From Clostridium sp. CM027 (GTDB lineage: Bacteria; Bacillota; Clostridia; Clostridiales; Clostridiaceae): DNA of 64,000 nucleotides. The notes below the pieces were generated by a model, which did no database searches, was not told the origin of the DNA, and worked only from the letters and a program-made list of their open reading frames with translations. The position numbers and the translations under genes are program-made. This document shows, in pieces, positions 19,162 to 29,554 of the stretch (the first letter of the stretch is position 1; each line of letters starts with the position of its first letter). The stretch is taken from assembly GCF_024730565.1 (NCBI RefSeq), contig NZ_CP077725.1, positions 2,356,001 to 2,420,000 of the forward strand, in the 5' to 3' direction.

Positions 19162-19885
19162 GCACATTAGTCACTATTAACCCAACTATTATCCCCAAAA
19201 GTATTCCCAATGTGTTTGTGATTCCTGACCAAAGCTTTTTAGACTGTGGAATCATCTCTCCGTAAATCACATATAACATAACACCTGACGCAAATGCTAG
19301 AGCACCACCTAATATATTTACAGATATGCTGCCAATATAAATTCCTATCCAAGCGCCAATTGCAGTAGGCAAGGCTGTTAAAAATGCGTAAAATAATATT
19401 TTTCTGCTTTTTGTCCCCGAAAGCATTAGAGGTGCTGCCACAGCCAAGCCTTCCGGCACATCATGTATTGCAATTATAACGCTCATTTTAAGTCCTAAGT
19501 TCTCTCCGTTAACAAACCCAAATCCCATTATTAGACCTTCTGGAAAATTATGAATCATTATTCCAATGGCAACCATAAAAGCCACCTTTGTATATTGAGA
19601 ATTTGCATTGCCACTTAAATTGCTGATTTTGTCTATTGTTACAACAACAATAATTCCTAGGATTAAAAATAATAAGGTTCCTAGCAATCCTGTTTTTTCT
19701 GTAGCTTCTGGAATAAGTTCAAAAACTACAATAGAAAGCATAAGTCCTGATGAAAATCCTATAATATTTCCTAAGAACTTTTGTGAAGGTTTGTTTATAA
19801 TAACACCTAAAAACGCCCCTGTCATAGTACCAATCAAAGCTATTACTCCTGAAAATATGATTATCAAAACAATACTACTATTCAA
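19157..19885 (-). CDS. ZIP-family divalent metal transporter
   Basis: Membrane transporter for zinc or other divalent metals; 242 residues, about eight hydrophobic segments. The conserved helix motifs HNFPEGLIMGFGF and HDVPEGLAVAAPL, each with a His/Glu metal-binding pair, are diagnostic of ZIP proteins. The start codon is TTG (19885) after GGGGG. The last codon (Leu) is followed by a TAA inside a long copy of the dispersed repeat, so that element ends the gene. Substrate cannot be fixed from sequence. Confidence 0.9.
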   Translation of the reverse strand: MNSSIVLIIIFSGVIALIGTMTGAFLGVIINKPSQKFLGNIIGFSSGLMLSIVVFELIPEATEKTGLLGTLLFLILGIIVVVTIDKISNLSGNANSQYTKVAFMVAIGIMIHNFPEGLIMGFGFVNGENLGLKMSVIIAIHDVPEGLAVAAPLMLSGTKSRKILFYAFLTALPTAIGAWIGIYIGSISVNILGGALAFASGVMLYVIYGEMIPQSKKLWSGITNTLGILLGIIVGLIVTNVL

Positions 19886-20001
19886 ATTTATACCCCCACT
19901 TTTATAGAATTATAATCATATATGCTACAATTCCATATGAGAATAAAGTATAGAAGCGTTTAGCTTTATGCTTATTTCCCTATACACTAATTTTATTTGT
20001 G

Positions 20002-20347
20002 TCAGTGGGGGTTTATGCCGCAATCTTTAATTTTTTCTATATCATCATCAGAAAAGACTGCTTGAACACAAGGTCTATATAAGTTATCTAGTAAAATATA
20101 TTTCTTAAATCCACCTTTATTAATTATAAAATAGAAATAAGTTTCCTCTAAATTTTGAATTTTAATTTGTTATGAAGTACTACAAACGTAATCATCAGCT
20201 CGATGCAAACTAAATATATTATAAAAAAATATATTTATAATCTTTGATCTATTAATATATTTGGCGATAAAACAAAAATAAAGCACATTGATAGCATAAA
20301 CATTTGTAAGTCCTCTTTTGCTTTCTAATGGCTTTATTTATATTCAT
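20002..20347 (-). pseudogene. Decayed small membrane-protein gene with frameshifts and a nonsense codon
   Basis: Reading on the minus strand from an ATG at 20347 with an AGGTG site gives MNINKAIRKQKRTYK, then the sensible frame shifts to FMLSMCFIFVLSPNIL. After an in-frame TAA the same frame continues with a hydrophobic stretch (IIYLVCIELMITFVVL). A second shift leads to an open tail (ETYFYFIINKGGFKKYILL through a TGA at 20002). Basic N-terminus, two hydrophobic helices and a soluble tail suggest a small membrane protein of unknown function, probably also missing a middle part. The remaining bases of the 19886-20433 gap show nothing else I could support. Confidence 0.6.
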
Positions 20348-20433
20348 AATTTCACCTTTCACTTATAATAATTAGAGTCCTTATAAAACACAAATCAATA
20401 TGCTAGTCTATTTTCATGTGCCTACACTAAATT

Positions 20434-21510
20434 CTAATCATTATTACCCATGGATTTCATCTTTTCTGCTTGATCAGCAGTTATCAAGGTATTTAGCATT
20501 TCATCTATATCTCCATCAAGAAAAGATTCTAATCTATACAATGTTAACCCTATTCTATGATCTGTTACCCTTCCTTGAGGATAGTTGTAAGTTCTTATTC
20601 TCTCACTTCTATCTCCCGTACCTACTTGACTCCTTCTATCTTCAGCTATTCCTGCCGATCTTTCAGCCTCAGCTTTATCAAACAATCTAGATTTTAATAT
20701 TTTTAGTGCTTTTTCTTTATTCTTTAACTGAGACTTCTCATCCTGACAAGAAACTACAAGTCCTGTAGGGATATGTGTCATTCTTACTGCTGAATCTGTT
20801 GTATTAACACACTGTCCGCCATTACCAGATGCTCTAAACACATCTATCCTTAAATCGTTAGCACTAACTTCAATGTCTACATCTTCAACCTCTGGCAGCA
20901 CTGCTACAGTAGCCGTAGACGTATGAATTCTTCCGCTCGACTCTGTATCTGGAACCCTTTGAACCCTGTGTACTCCACTTTCGTATTTAAATTTACTATA
21001 TGTAGATTCACCTTTTATCATAAATACCACTTCTTTGAATCCGCCAATATCAGTTTCATTAGCACTCATTACTTCAACTTTCCATCTATTACGCTCTGCA
21101 TATCTTGTATACATTCTGAATAGATTTGCTGCAAACAATGCTGCTTCATCTCCACCTGCTCCTGCCCTAATTTCAACAAATACATTTTTATCATCATTTG
21201 GATCCTTAGGCAAAAGTAAAATTCTTAATTCTTCCTGCATAGTTTCTTTAGTTTGAGTTAAGTCCTTCATCTCTTCTTGAATCATATCTTTCATTTCTTT
21301 ATCTGATTCTTCTCTAAGCATTTCTTTGTTTGATTCTAAATCCTGCTTAGCTTTTTTATATATTCTATATTTTGTAACGAGTATTTCCAATTCTGCATGT
21401 TCTTTGCATAACTTTTGCCATTCCTTTTGATTAGCTATAACCAACGGGTCGCAAATTTTAATTGAAATCTCATCGTATTTATTTTCTGTAAAATCAAGCC
21501 TACCCAACAT
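20434..21510 (-). CDS. prfA: Peptide chain release factor 1
   Basis: Terminates translation at UAA and UAG. The GGQ peptidyl-hydrolysis motif is in [20 protein letters not shown]; the segment [15 protein letters not shown] is also typical. 358 residues. I use the ATG of MLGRLDF (21510), eight bases after GGAG; a GTG nine bases earlier overlaps the site. Downstream of prmC, whose product methylates this Gln. Confidence 0.97.
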   Translation of the reverse strand: MLGRLDFTENKYDEISIKICDPLVIANQKEWQKLCKEHAELEILVTKYRIYKKAKQDLESNKEMLREESDKEMKDMIQEEMKDLTQTKETMQEELRILLLPKDPNDDKNVFVEIRAGAGGDEAALFAANLFRMYTRYAERNRWKVEVMSANETDIGGFKEVVFMIKGESTYSKFKYESGVHRVQRVPDTESSGRIHTSTATVAVLPEVEDVDIEVSANDLRIDVFRASGNGGQCVNTTDSAVRMTHIPTGLVVSCQDEKSQLKNKEKALKILKSRLFDKAEAERSAGIAEDRRSQVGTGDRSERIRTYNYPQGRVTDHRIGLTLYRLESFLDGDIDEMLNTLITADQAEKMKSMGNND

Positions 21511-21597
21511 ATTTATCACTCCGTATATATATTTTCACATCATATTATTTTATCACAATTAGATTCAAAATACAAATTGCATCTAGCTAATACACCT

Positions 21598-21632
21598 TCG
21601 TCGAAGCTGTGTATCTCCGCAGGAGATGATTT
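21598..21632 (+). repeat. Dispersed intergenic element, copy 4 (partial, opposite orientation)
   Basis: Half an element: TTCGTCGAAGCTGTGTATCT followed by CCGCAGGAGATGATTT on the plus strand, i.e. inverted relative to the other copies and lacking the TTTAACGACATTTCAG end. It lies nine bases after the prmC stop. Confidence 0.6.
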
Positions 21633-21640
21633 AACATTTA

Positions 21641-22492
21641 TTACACTAAAATGGCTTTAATGACCCTATCATTCCCAGCCAAATCTTTAATACATTCTAT
21701 TTTCTTAAATCCTGATTTTAAAAGAATATTGCTAACTTCTTCTCTTTGATCATATCCTATTTCAAAAGCTAAGAGCCCTCCCTTTTTCAAAACCTGTAAA
21801 CTCTCTTCTGTAATCCTCCTGTAAAAATCTAAACCATCTCTTCCACCACTAAGGGCTATATACGGTTCATATTCCTTTACATCATCCATTAAAGTTGGTA
21901 TAACATCTTCTCTTATATAAGGTGGATTGGAAACTACCACTTCAAATTTCTTGTTTTGTTCAATAGGAGCTTTCAATAAGTCACTATTCTCCACGTTAAC
22001 TCTAATAGCCAAGTCAAATCTTTCTATATTCAATTTTGCCACAGTTAAAGCGTCATCAGCTATATCATACAGCGTTACCTTCGTACTTTTAATGAATTCA
22101 GCTATGGCTATGCCAATAGCTCCACTTCCACTACAAACATCACACACTTCAGTATAAGCTTTTTCATTTATATGCCTAATTACTTCTTCAACTAAAATTT
22201 CAGTGTCAGGCCTCGGTATCAAAACTCCTGGCCTTACTATAAAATCCATTCCCATAAATTCGCATTCACCAAGAATGTATTTTATAGGCATTTTACTTTT
22301 TCTAATCTGAATTAACCGCGAAAATTCATTTTCCTGCTTTTGATTAAGATTAAAATCTCTATTAAGCATTATGAACAATTTATCCTTATTTAAAACCTTA
22401 GCAAGTAAGAGTTGTGAATCCAACAAATAACTTTCAATCTGAACTTTTTTTAAAATTTCATACGATTCTAGAAGTATTTCTCCTATATTCAT
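21641..22492 (-). CDS. prmC: Release factor glutamine methyltransferase
   Basis: SAM-dependent N5-methylation of the GGQ glutamine of release factors. The catalytic NPPY motif is in VVSNPPYIRED, and the SAM site is DVCSGSGAIGIAIA. 283 residues, ATG start with AAGGTGG. Between the DUF1385 gene and prfA on the same strand. Confidence 0.96.
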   Translation of the reverse strand: MNIGEILLESYEILKKVQIESYLLDSQLLLAKVLNKDKLFIMLNRDFNLNQKQENEFSRLIQIRKSKMPIKYILGECEFMGMDFIVRPGVLIPRPDTEILVEEVIRHINEKAYTEVCDVCSGSGAIGIAIAEFIKSTKVTLYDIADDALTVAKLNIERFDLAIRVNVENSDLLKAPIEQNKKFEVVVSNPPYIREDVIPTLMDDVKEYEPYIALSGGRDGLDFYRRITEESLQVLKKGGLLAFEIGYDQREEVSNILLKSGFKKIECIKDLAGNDRVIKAILV

Positions 22493-22546
22493 TTCCTACC
22501 ACCTTCATTTATGATTACCACGGGATGAATATATTTGTTTTTTATA

Positions 22547-23455
22547 TTAGACACATTCAATACCCTCAGCTACTTTAAGCGCCTTTATTGCCACTTCTAT
22601 CTGAGACAAATCCGGTTCCCTCGTAGTTAGGTTCTGCAATTTCAGTCCTGGATAAGAAAGGATTTTAGCTAGGGTGCCTGTGCTTTTTCCCATCCATTTA
22701 ATAATTTCATAGCTTCCACCCGAAATCAAAGGAAGAAGTACTATTCTATACATTATTCTTTCCCAGATTGAATTCCAACCAGTTAAAGAAAACATTATTA
22801 TACTAACTATCATAACTAAAAACAAAAAATTCGTACCACATCTTGGATGCAGTCTTCCAAACTTAGCTGCATTCTCTGGAGTTAATTCAACATTGTTTTC
22901 ATAACAAAATATAGTTTTATGTTCTGCGCCATGGTATTGATATACCCTCTTGATATCTTCCATTTTTCCTATTAAATATACGTATATTAAAAATATTAAA
23001 ACTCTAATAATTCCTTCTACAATATTCATACCCATTGTGCTTGCGCCCACCTTACTAAAAAGACTAGCTACAAGAGTTGGTAAAATAAAAAATAACCCTA
23101 TAGATATAATCAATGAAATGACGAGAGATATCCCCACAATTACATCATTGCTTTTTTCCTTGAATACTTTTTTTATCCATTTATCTAATTTTGAAGGTTC
23201 TTCCTCTTCTTCAAAAAAAGAAGCTGAATAATTTAAAGTTTTTACACCTATAACTAAAGACTCAATTAAAGAAACAAACCCTCTTATTATTGGAAGCCCC
23301 AAAATTTTATTTTTTTTAGTGTAAGCTGTGTATCCTTTTTTCTCCACTACAATTTCCCCTTGCTCAGTTCTCACCGCGGTGGCAATTCCCGCGCTTCCTC
23401 TCATCATAACCCCTTCAATTACTGCCTGACCTCCGACATTTATGTTTTTAGCCAT
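22547..23455 (-). CDS. DUF1385 family membrane protein (YqhQ-like)
   Basis: Conserved Firmicute membrane protein of unknown function; 302 residues, four or five membrane segments. Family features are the N-terminal VGGQAVIEGVMMRG and the central HGAEHKTI and LHPRCGTNFLFLV motifs. I start at the ATG of MAKNINVGG (23455), five bases after AAGGGGTG that lies inside the end of tdk. The two genes are spaced by two bases and likely coupled. Confidence 0.9.
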   Translation of the reverse strand: MAKNINVGGQAVIEGVMMRGSAGIATAVRTEQGEIVVEKKGYTAYTKKNKILGLPIIRGFVSLIESLVIGVKTLNYSASFFEEEEEPSKLDKWIKKVFKEKSNDVIVGISLVISLIISIGLFFILPTLVASLFSKVGASTMGMNIVEGIIRVLIFLIYVYLIGKMEDIKRVYQYHGAEHKTIFCYENNVELTPENAAKFGRLHPRCGTNFLFLVMIVSIIMFSLTGWNSIWERIMYRIVLLPLISGGSYEIIKWMGKSTGTLAKILSYPGLKLQNLTTREPDLSQIEVAIKALKVAEGIECV

Positions 23456-23457
23456 AG

Positions 23458-24042
23458 TTACACCCCTTCTTTTGGGACAATGTGACACTTTCTACATCGC
23501 GCTTCATAGGATTCCGTAGCTCCAATTAAGACAATGGGATCTTCATATTTAGCCGGTTTCCCATTAATTAAACGTTGAGTTCTAGTAGCCGGATTGCCAC
23601 ACACTACACAAATCGCCTGAATTTTGTCAACAAATTCCGCCACAGCCAGAAGTGTAGGTATCGGTCCGAAAGGTATCCCTCTAAAATCCATATCTAAACC
23701 CGCGCATATAACCCTTTTATTGCTATCAGCTAAGGTAGTGATTACATCAATTATACCTTTATCAAAAAACTGTACCTCATCTATAGCAATAACTTGTGTA
23801 TCCGCATCTAAGAGCTGCAACATCTGTGCGCTATCCTTAACCGGAACTGCATCTACCTTAGTTCCGGAGTGAGACACCACGTCTCCCCTGCTGTATCTAT
23901 TGTCAATTTCAGGTTTAAAAACCTGCACTTTCTGTCTTGCAATTTTAATTCTTCTTATCCTACGTATAAGCTCCTCAGACTTCCCGCTGTACATAGGCCC
24001 TATAATAACTTCCACCCAGCCATGATTTTTTGGTCCGTACAT
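23458..24042 (-). CDS. tdk: Thymidine kinase
   Basis: Phosphorylates thymidine in pyrimidine salvage. Walker A is [12 protein letters not shown] near residue 16; the lasso domain zinc site is CVVCG and CRKCH; the acidic site AIDEVQFF is present. 194 residues; ATG with GGAGGG. Its position near rho and rpmE is conserved in Firmicutes. Confidence 0.96.
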   Translation of the reverse strand: MYGPKNHGWVEVIIGPMYSGKSEELIRRIRRIKIARQKVQVFKPEIDNRYSRGDVVSHSGTKVDAVPVKDSAQMLQLLDADTQVIAIDEVQFFDKGIIDVITTLADSNKRVICAGLDMDFRGIPFGPIPTLLAVAEFVDKIQAICVVCGNPATRTQRLINGKPAKYEDPIVLIGATESYEARCRKCHIVPKEGV

Positions 24043-24156
24043 ATTTTTCCCTCCAATTTGTTAATCCATGTTTTAAAAGCATAGCTTTAAGTATGCCTTA
24101 TAATTTTATGGCAAATCTTACACATGTTTTTTTACTTTAATATATTTTTATTCTTA

Positions 24157-24186
24157 TTGACTTAATTATTAATTATATGATAAAAT
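24157..24186 (+). promoter_or_regulatory. Predicted promoter of rpmE
   Basis: TTGACT (24157-24162) and TAAAAT (24181-24186) with an 18-base spacer, about 50 bases before the rpmE start on the plus strand. Confidence 0.5.
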
Positions 24187-24237
24187 TAAAGAGTTGACAA
24201 TACGGGTATATATTTTTTTTTGAAAGAGGTGAAAAAT

Positions 24238-24456
24238 ATGCAAGAAGCAATACATCCAGAATACCATCACGACACAGTTGTTAAATGCGCATGTGGAAAC
24301 ACTTTTACTACAGGATCTACTAAACAAGAACTTAAAGTAGACGTATGTTCTAATTGCCATCCATTCTACACTGGTAAGCAAAAGAATATTGATGCCGGTG
24401 GAAGAGTTGATAGATTCATGAAGAAATTTAACATAAAAAACGAAGATGCAGAATAA
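24238..24456 (+). CDS. rpmE: 50S ribosomal protein L31
   Basis: Ribosomal protein with the zinc-binding four-cysteine form: CACG and CSNCH. 72 residues counted from the ATG at 24238, which has AAAGAGGTG in the proper place. The family sequence [10 protein letters not shown] starts there. It is on the plus strand while rho and tdk on each side are on the minus strand, with its own promoter and terminator. Confidence 0.96.
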   Translation: MQEAIHPEYHHDTVVKCACGNTFTTGSTKQELKVDVCSNCHPFYTGKQKNIDAGGRVDRFMKKFNIKNEDAE

Positions 24457-24463
24457 TATATTA

Positions 24464-24497
24464 ATGGAAAAGATTTAATTATCTTTTCCATTTTTTT
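24464..24497 (+). terminator. Terminator after rpmE
   Basis: ATGGAAAAGAT pairs with ATCTTTTCCAT around a six-base loop, followed by seven T on the plus strand. Confidence 0.85.
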
Positions 24498-24521
24498 AAT
24501 TATACTAATTTAAAAATTATG

Positions 24522-25991
24522 TTATCTAGCTAATAATTCAAAATTCTTATTTATCATCTCAAAAAATTCATTATTACTCTTTGTTGTAGCTAATAAATTT
24601 AGGAGTTTTTCTGTTACACCTAATGCATTACCTTCTCTATACATTATCTTCCTTAAATTATATATAGTCTCCATTTCAATCTTAGTAAGCAATAAATCTT
24701 CTCTTCTTGTCCCTGATTTATAAATATCTATCGCTGGGAATATTCTTCTTTCTTGAAGTTTTCTATCTAAGTGAACTTCCATATTTCCTGTACCCTTGAA
24801 TTCCTCAAAAATCATATCATCCATTCTACTTCCTGTTTCTACCAAAGCAGTAGCAAGAATTGTCAAACTTCCACCCTCTTCTATATTTCTAGCCGCTCCA
24901 AAAAATTTCTTTGGCATCAAAAGTGCACTAGGATCGAGTCCTCCGGATAGAGTTCTTCCTGAAGGGGTCACAGTTAAATTGTAAGCTCTAGAAAGCCTAG
25001 TTAAACTATCTAATAGAATAACTACATCTTGGCCTTGTTCTACCATTCTTTTAGCTCTCTCAAGAACCATAGAAGCTACTTTTGTATGATGATCTGGTTC
25101 TTCATCAAAAGTTGAATAAATAACTTCACCATTAATAGATCTCTGCATATCAGTAACTTCCTCAGGCCTTTCATCTATTAAAACAACAATTAGTTTTACT
25201 TCTGGGTGATTTATAGAGATACTGTTAGCGATTTTTTTAAGAAGTGTTGTTTTTCCCGCCTTTGGCTGTGCTACAATTATGCCTCTCTGCCCTTTTCCTA
25301 TAGGAGAAATAATATCCATCATTCTCGAAGACAAATCAGTTGCACATGTTTCTAGTGTCAATCTTTGAGTTGGATAAATCGGAGTTAACTTTTCAAAAGG
25401 TCTTCTACCTACAGCTCTGTCAGGATTTTCTCCATTTACTTGTTGTACATACAACAGAGCTTTAAATTTTTCACCCTCTTTAGGCGTTCTAACCTTACCT
25501 TCTACTTCATCACCTGTTTTTAAGTTAAATCTTCTAATTTGAGATGGCGAAACATATATATCGTCAGGGCCTGATAAGTAATTATTCCCTCTTAGAAACC
25601 CATAACTATTGTTTTCGATTATTTCCAGAACTCCTCTTGCCGATCCCGATTCATTTATCATTTCTTGTAATTTTTCTTTTTTATTTTCATTTTGATTTTT
25701 AAAACCTGTATCATGTTCTGAATTATTGGTAGCTTGAGTAGTTTGAATTGGGTTAATTTCGATTTGCTTCTCTGAATTTCCTATAATATTGTCTCCAGCT
25801 GTAGAAGTGTTTTTGGGACTTATTTTTTCTCTTAAAATAACTCCATCCTTTTGCATAGAAACTGGCGTTATCTTCTTTATTTCCTCAATTAATTCACTTT
25901 TTTTAAGTTTAGAAATATTTTTAATGCCGAGTTCTTTGCAATGTTCCCGCAGCTCGACTACTGTCCTATTATCAAAATCTTTATTTATCAA
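24522..25991 (-). CDS. rho: Transcription termination factor Rho
   Basis: Hexameric RNA helicase that ends untranslated transcripts. N-terminal Rho_N helix bundle (residues 1-45), a polar low-complexity insert (about 50-110), an RNA-binding cold-shock-like domain ([20 protein letters not shown]), and the RecA-type motor with Walker [19 protein letters not shown]. At 489 residues it is longer than E. coli Rho because of the insert, as in many clostridia. Start codon is TTG (25991) after GGAGGTG. Confidence 0.96.
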   Translation of the reverse strand: MINKDFDNRTVVELREHCKELGIKNISKLKKSELIEEIKKITPVSMQKDGVILREKISPKNTSTAGDNIIGNSEKQIEINPIQTTQATNNSEHDTGFKNQNENKKEKLQEMINESGSARGVLEIIENNSYGFLRGNNYLSGPDDIYVSPSQIRRFNLKTGDEVEGKVRTPKEGEKFKALLYVQQVNGENPDRAVGRRPFEKLTPIYPTQRLTLETCATDLSSRMMDIISPIGKGQRGIIVAQPKAGKTTLLKKIANSISINHPEVKLIVVLIDERPEEVTDMQRSINGEVIYSTFDEEPDHHTKVASMVLERAKRMVEQGQDVVILLDSLTRLSRAYNLTVTPSGRTLSGGLDPSALLMPKKFFGAARNIEEGGSLTILATALVETGSRMDDMIFEEFKGTGNMEVHLDRKLQERRIFPAIDIYKSGTRREDLLLTKIEMETIYNLRKIMYREGNALGVTEKLLNLLATTKSNNEFFEMINKNFELLAR

Positions 25992-26198
25992 AAATCTGCA
26001 CCTCCGAAGGGTATTTCATATATAATATCTATTTAATAAATATCATGGGAATTTTAAAACGAGTCTACTATCCAATGAATTTTCTTGAAATGATATATTC
26101 TTTAAATTATATCCTATTTCACAATTTTAATCCACTATATTTAAATTCCCCAGCAACCTATATAGTTCCATGTCCCGCCTAATTACTTGTTTTTTCTT

Positions 26199-26543
26199 TT
26201 ATATCATAGCGTAAATCTTCTCTATAGTCTGTCTATATTCATTTACTTTTTCAATAACTTTTTGATTCTTGCCAATTAAAAATATAGGTAAGGCTAATTG
26301 TTCACATCCTCCTATAACCATATTTATTTTAAAAAACTCCTTAATATTATAATGATAAAAATGAAACTCCTCACATAGCGAACACTTAACCTTAATTAAT
26401 ATTTCAGTACCTTTATGTAATTCAACTTTTAAAGAGGGAAATACAGTTTCCATGTTCTCTATTTCAAATATTGTCAGTTCGCAAATTTTGTACTCACCAT
26501 TAGGATTTTTCAAAGCCATAGCAATATTAGTATCAAATACCAA
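26199..26543 (-). CDS. Conserved-looking hypothetical protein with a CxxC motif
   Basis: I do not recognise this 114-residue protein. It begins with a TTG codon six bases after a strong GGAGGTG site. It is rich in hydrophobic and acidic residues, has CSLCEEFHFYHY in the middle (a possible metal-binding Cys/His cluster: Cys, Cys, His, His) and another Cys in IGGCE. No signal peptide or membrane helix. It lies between pyrG and rho on the same strand. Confidence 0.7.
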   Translation of the reverse strand: MVFDTNIAMALKNPNGEYKICELTIFEIENMETVFPSLKVELHKGTEILIKVKCSLCEEFHFYHYNIKEFFKINMVIGGCEQLALPIFLIGKNQKVIEKVNEYRQTIEKIYAMI

Positions 26544-26600
26544 TTACTTCACCTCCATATTTTATACTTCTTATGTGAATTTTTTTACATAAGGATTACT

Positions 26601-26634
26601 AATCATCACCTGCAGTGCTGAAATGCCGTTAAAA
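26601..26634 (-). repeat. Dispersed intergenic element, copy 5 (short form)
   Basis: AATCATCACCTGCAGTGCTG followed by AAATGCCGTTAAAA. The central CACCTGCAGTG keeps the palindrome with compensating changes relative to CTCCTGCGGAG. It lies upstream of the hypothetical gene and beyond the pyrG terminator. Confidence 0.75.
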
Positions 26635-26780
26635 CAAATCCATTTTTCTTGGCTATAGTGTTTAATACTAAATTCTATAAATTTAATTAAATTCCTGCTA
26701 AATTTAAATTGAAACTATTAGTAAGTTTTATATAAAAATCATTATAATTTAAAATTGTTTAATAATTTGTTATGGAGTAA

Positions 26781-26817
26781 AAAAATAAAGGGCTGCTTAT
26801 GTTACTTACAGCCCTTT
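26781..26817 (-). terminator. Terminator after pyrG
   Basis: Minus-strand AAAGGGCTG (26817-26809) pairs with CAGCCCTTT (26795-26787), followed by A and a T run; it begins eight bases past the pyrG stop. Confidence 0.85.
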
Positions 26818-26824
26818 AACTATA

Positions 26825-28441
<1,617 letters not shown>

Positions 28442-28483
28442 TTATTGCTCATCATAAGTTATTTAACTATTATAAAAAACAAC

Positions 28484-28512
28484 TTGACAAATGTTCTTTA
28501 TAATTCTATAAT
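28484..28512 (+). promoter_or_regulatory. Perfect consensus sigma-A promoter on the plus strand with no gene behind it
   Basis: TTGACA (28484-28489), 17 bases, TATAAT (28507-28512). It points away from pyrG, towards a minus-strand hypothetical gene. No plus-strand reading frame follows. Confidence 0.65.
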
Positions 28513-28518
28513 AGGAAT

Positions 28519-28596
28519 TACCCTATAAATTGAATAGTATGGTATAATGGCGTATTTATTATTAAAATAATACTATTATTTTAGCATATTTTTTTG
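28519..28596 (+). ncRNA. Candidate short transcript from the 28484 promoter
   Basis: Predicted from the promoter alone. The transcript would start near 28519 and meet an A/T-only hairpin (AAAATAAT at 28564-28571 with ATTATTTT at 28575-28582) and a T run at 28589-28595. Hairpin strength is low, so the RNA may run on antisense to the gene at 28669. Confidence 0.3.
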
Positions 28597-28668
28597 TCAT
28601 TCACCAGTGTTTTTTTGTTTTTCTTTTTTTTTGAGTTTTGTTATGTATAATCTCAAATATTTACATTT

Positions 28669-28962
28669 CTAGTTGTCTCTATCTAATATGTTTTCTATTT
28701 CGAAATACCTCTCTCTAAATTCTTTATTAATGAAAAATCGTTCCTCTGCTTTTTTTAACCCATAATTAGCAGCTCTTTTGTTTGAAATCAGAAAATTCTT
28801 ATAAGCGCTTTCTTCATCTCCACATTTATACTTTTTTAATAATAAGAATAAAATATACTTACACTCTCTGTCTTTTAATATTTTTAATGATTCATGACTT
28901 TTTATGCCTTTAACGTAACAAATAGCTTCTATTATCTTCTCATAATTAATATTTTTTAACAT
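28669..28962 (-). CDS. Small basic hypothetical protein, possibly DnaA-like helix-turn-helix
   Basis: 97 residues counted from the ATG at 28962, five bases after AGGAGTG; further upstream starts lack a ribosome site. Mostly helical, rich in Lys, Glu and Arg. The layout of helices (RECKYILFLLLKKY, then NKRAANYGLKKAEERFF) recalls the DNA-binding domain of DnaA, but the resemblance is loose and I do not claim the family. Alone between pyrG and the DUF1934 gene. Confidence 0.6.
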   Translation of the reverse strand: MLKNINYEKIIEAICYVKGIKSHESLKILKDRECKYILFLLLKKYKCGDEESAYKNFLISNKRAANYGLKKAEERFFINKEFRERYFEIENILDRDN

Positions 28963-29077
28963 TAAATCACTCCTAGATTTTCTATATATTATGTTGTCAC
29001 TTAAATTATTGACACTTATACACAAAAACTATACACATAACTTTAACTTGTTGTTAAAAAAAAAGTGTATCATGTTA

Positions 29078-29115
29078 ATAAAGGCTATGTTCTAAAATTA
29101 GAACATAGCCTTTAT
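29078..29115 (-). terminator. Terminator after the DUF1934 gene
   Basis: TAAAGGCTATGTTCTA pairs perfectly with TAGAACATAGCCTTTA around a four-base loop, three bases past the stop. Confidence 0.8.
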
Positions 29116-29117
29116 TT

Positions 29118-29540
29118 TTATTGTGCTTTAATGTTAATTTGCAAAGTCGTACTTAAAACTTGTTGATTCCCTATTATCATATCATAATCTATAAATACAT
29201 CTCCGCCGTTATCGTCCACATTCATCTTTAACTCCTTAGTATCCACAGTAAGATCTAATGCTCCATGGGGCGTATTGTATAAAGTTAAGTCCCTTACATA
29301 CTTCTTAAATTTCATTTCAGTATTAGTAGTTCCTGTTCTTATAAGTGTAAACTTTTCTTCATCAATTTTTAAAGTAGTAGTAGTTCCCTTCATTCCTGAA
29401 ATCTCGGTCTCTTCATATACTGCATAATAGCAATCATCTTCTTTATAAAATTTACCCGGTGTCACCACCTCAATTGCTTCACCATCATCTTCATTGTCAG
29501 CTTGTTTGCTAACAACTGAAATTATTGCGTTTTTCTTCAT
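29118..29540 (-). CDS. DUF1934 family protein (YwiB-like beta-barrel)
   Basis: A 140-residue cytoplasmic protein predicted as a small beta-barrel. Typical features are the N-terminal AIISVVSKQ, the segment YAVYEETEISGMKGTTTTLKI-like core with its Gly-Thr run, and the C-terminal alternation of beta-strands. Function is unknown. ATG with GAGGGG. It follows the PP-loop protein gene by 14 bases, so they are probably co-transcribed. Confidence 0.8.
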   Translation of the reverse strand: MKKNAIISVVSKQADNEDDGEAIEVVTPGKFYKEDDCYYAVYEETEISGMKGTTTTLKIDEEKFTLIRTGTTNTEMKFKKYVRDLTLYNTPHGALDLTVDTKELKMNVDDNGGDVFIDYDMIIGNQQVLSTTLQINIKAQ

Positions 29541-29554
29541 ACCCTTACCCCTCG

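Noticed and set aside
20252-20347. Separate 31-residue small gene with a ribosome site
   Set aside because: The downstream shifted frames continue the same protein-like signal, so it is better read as the start of the decayed gene.
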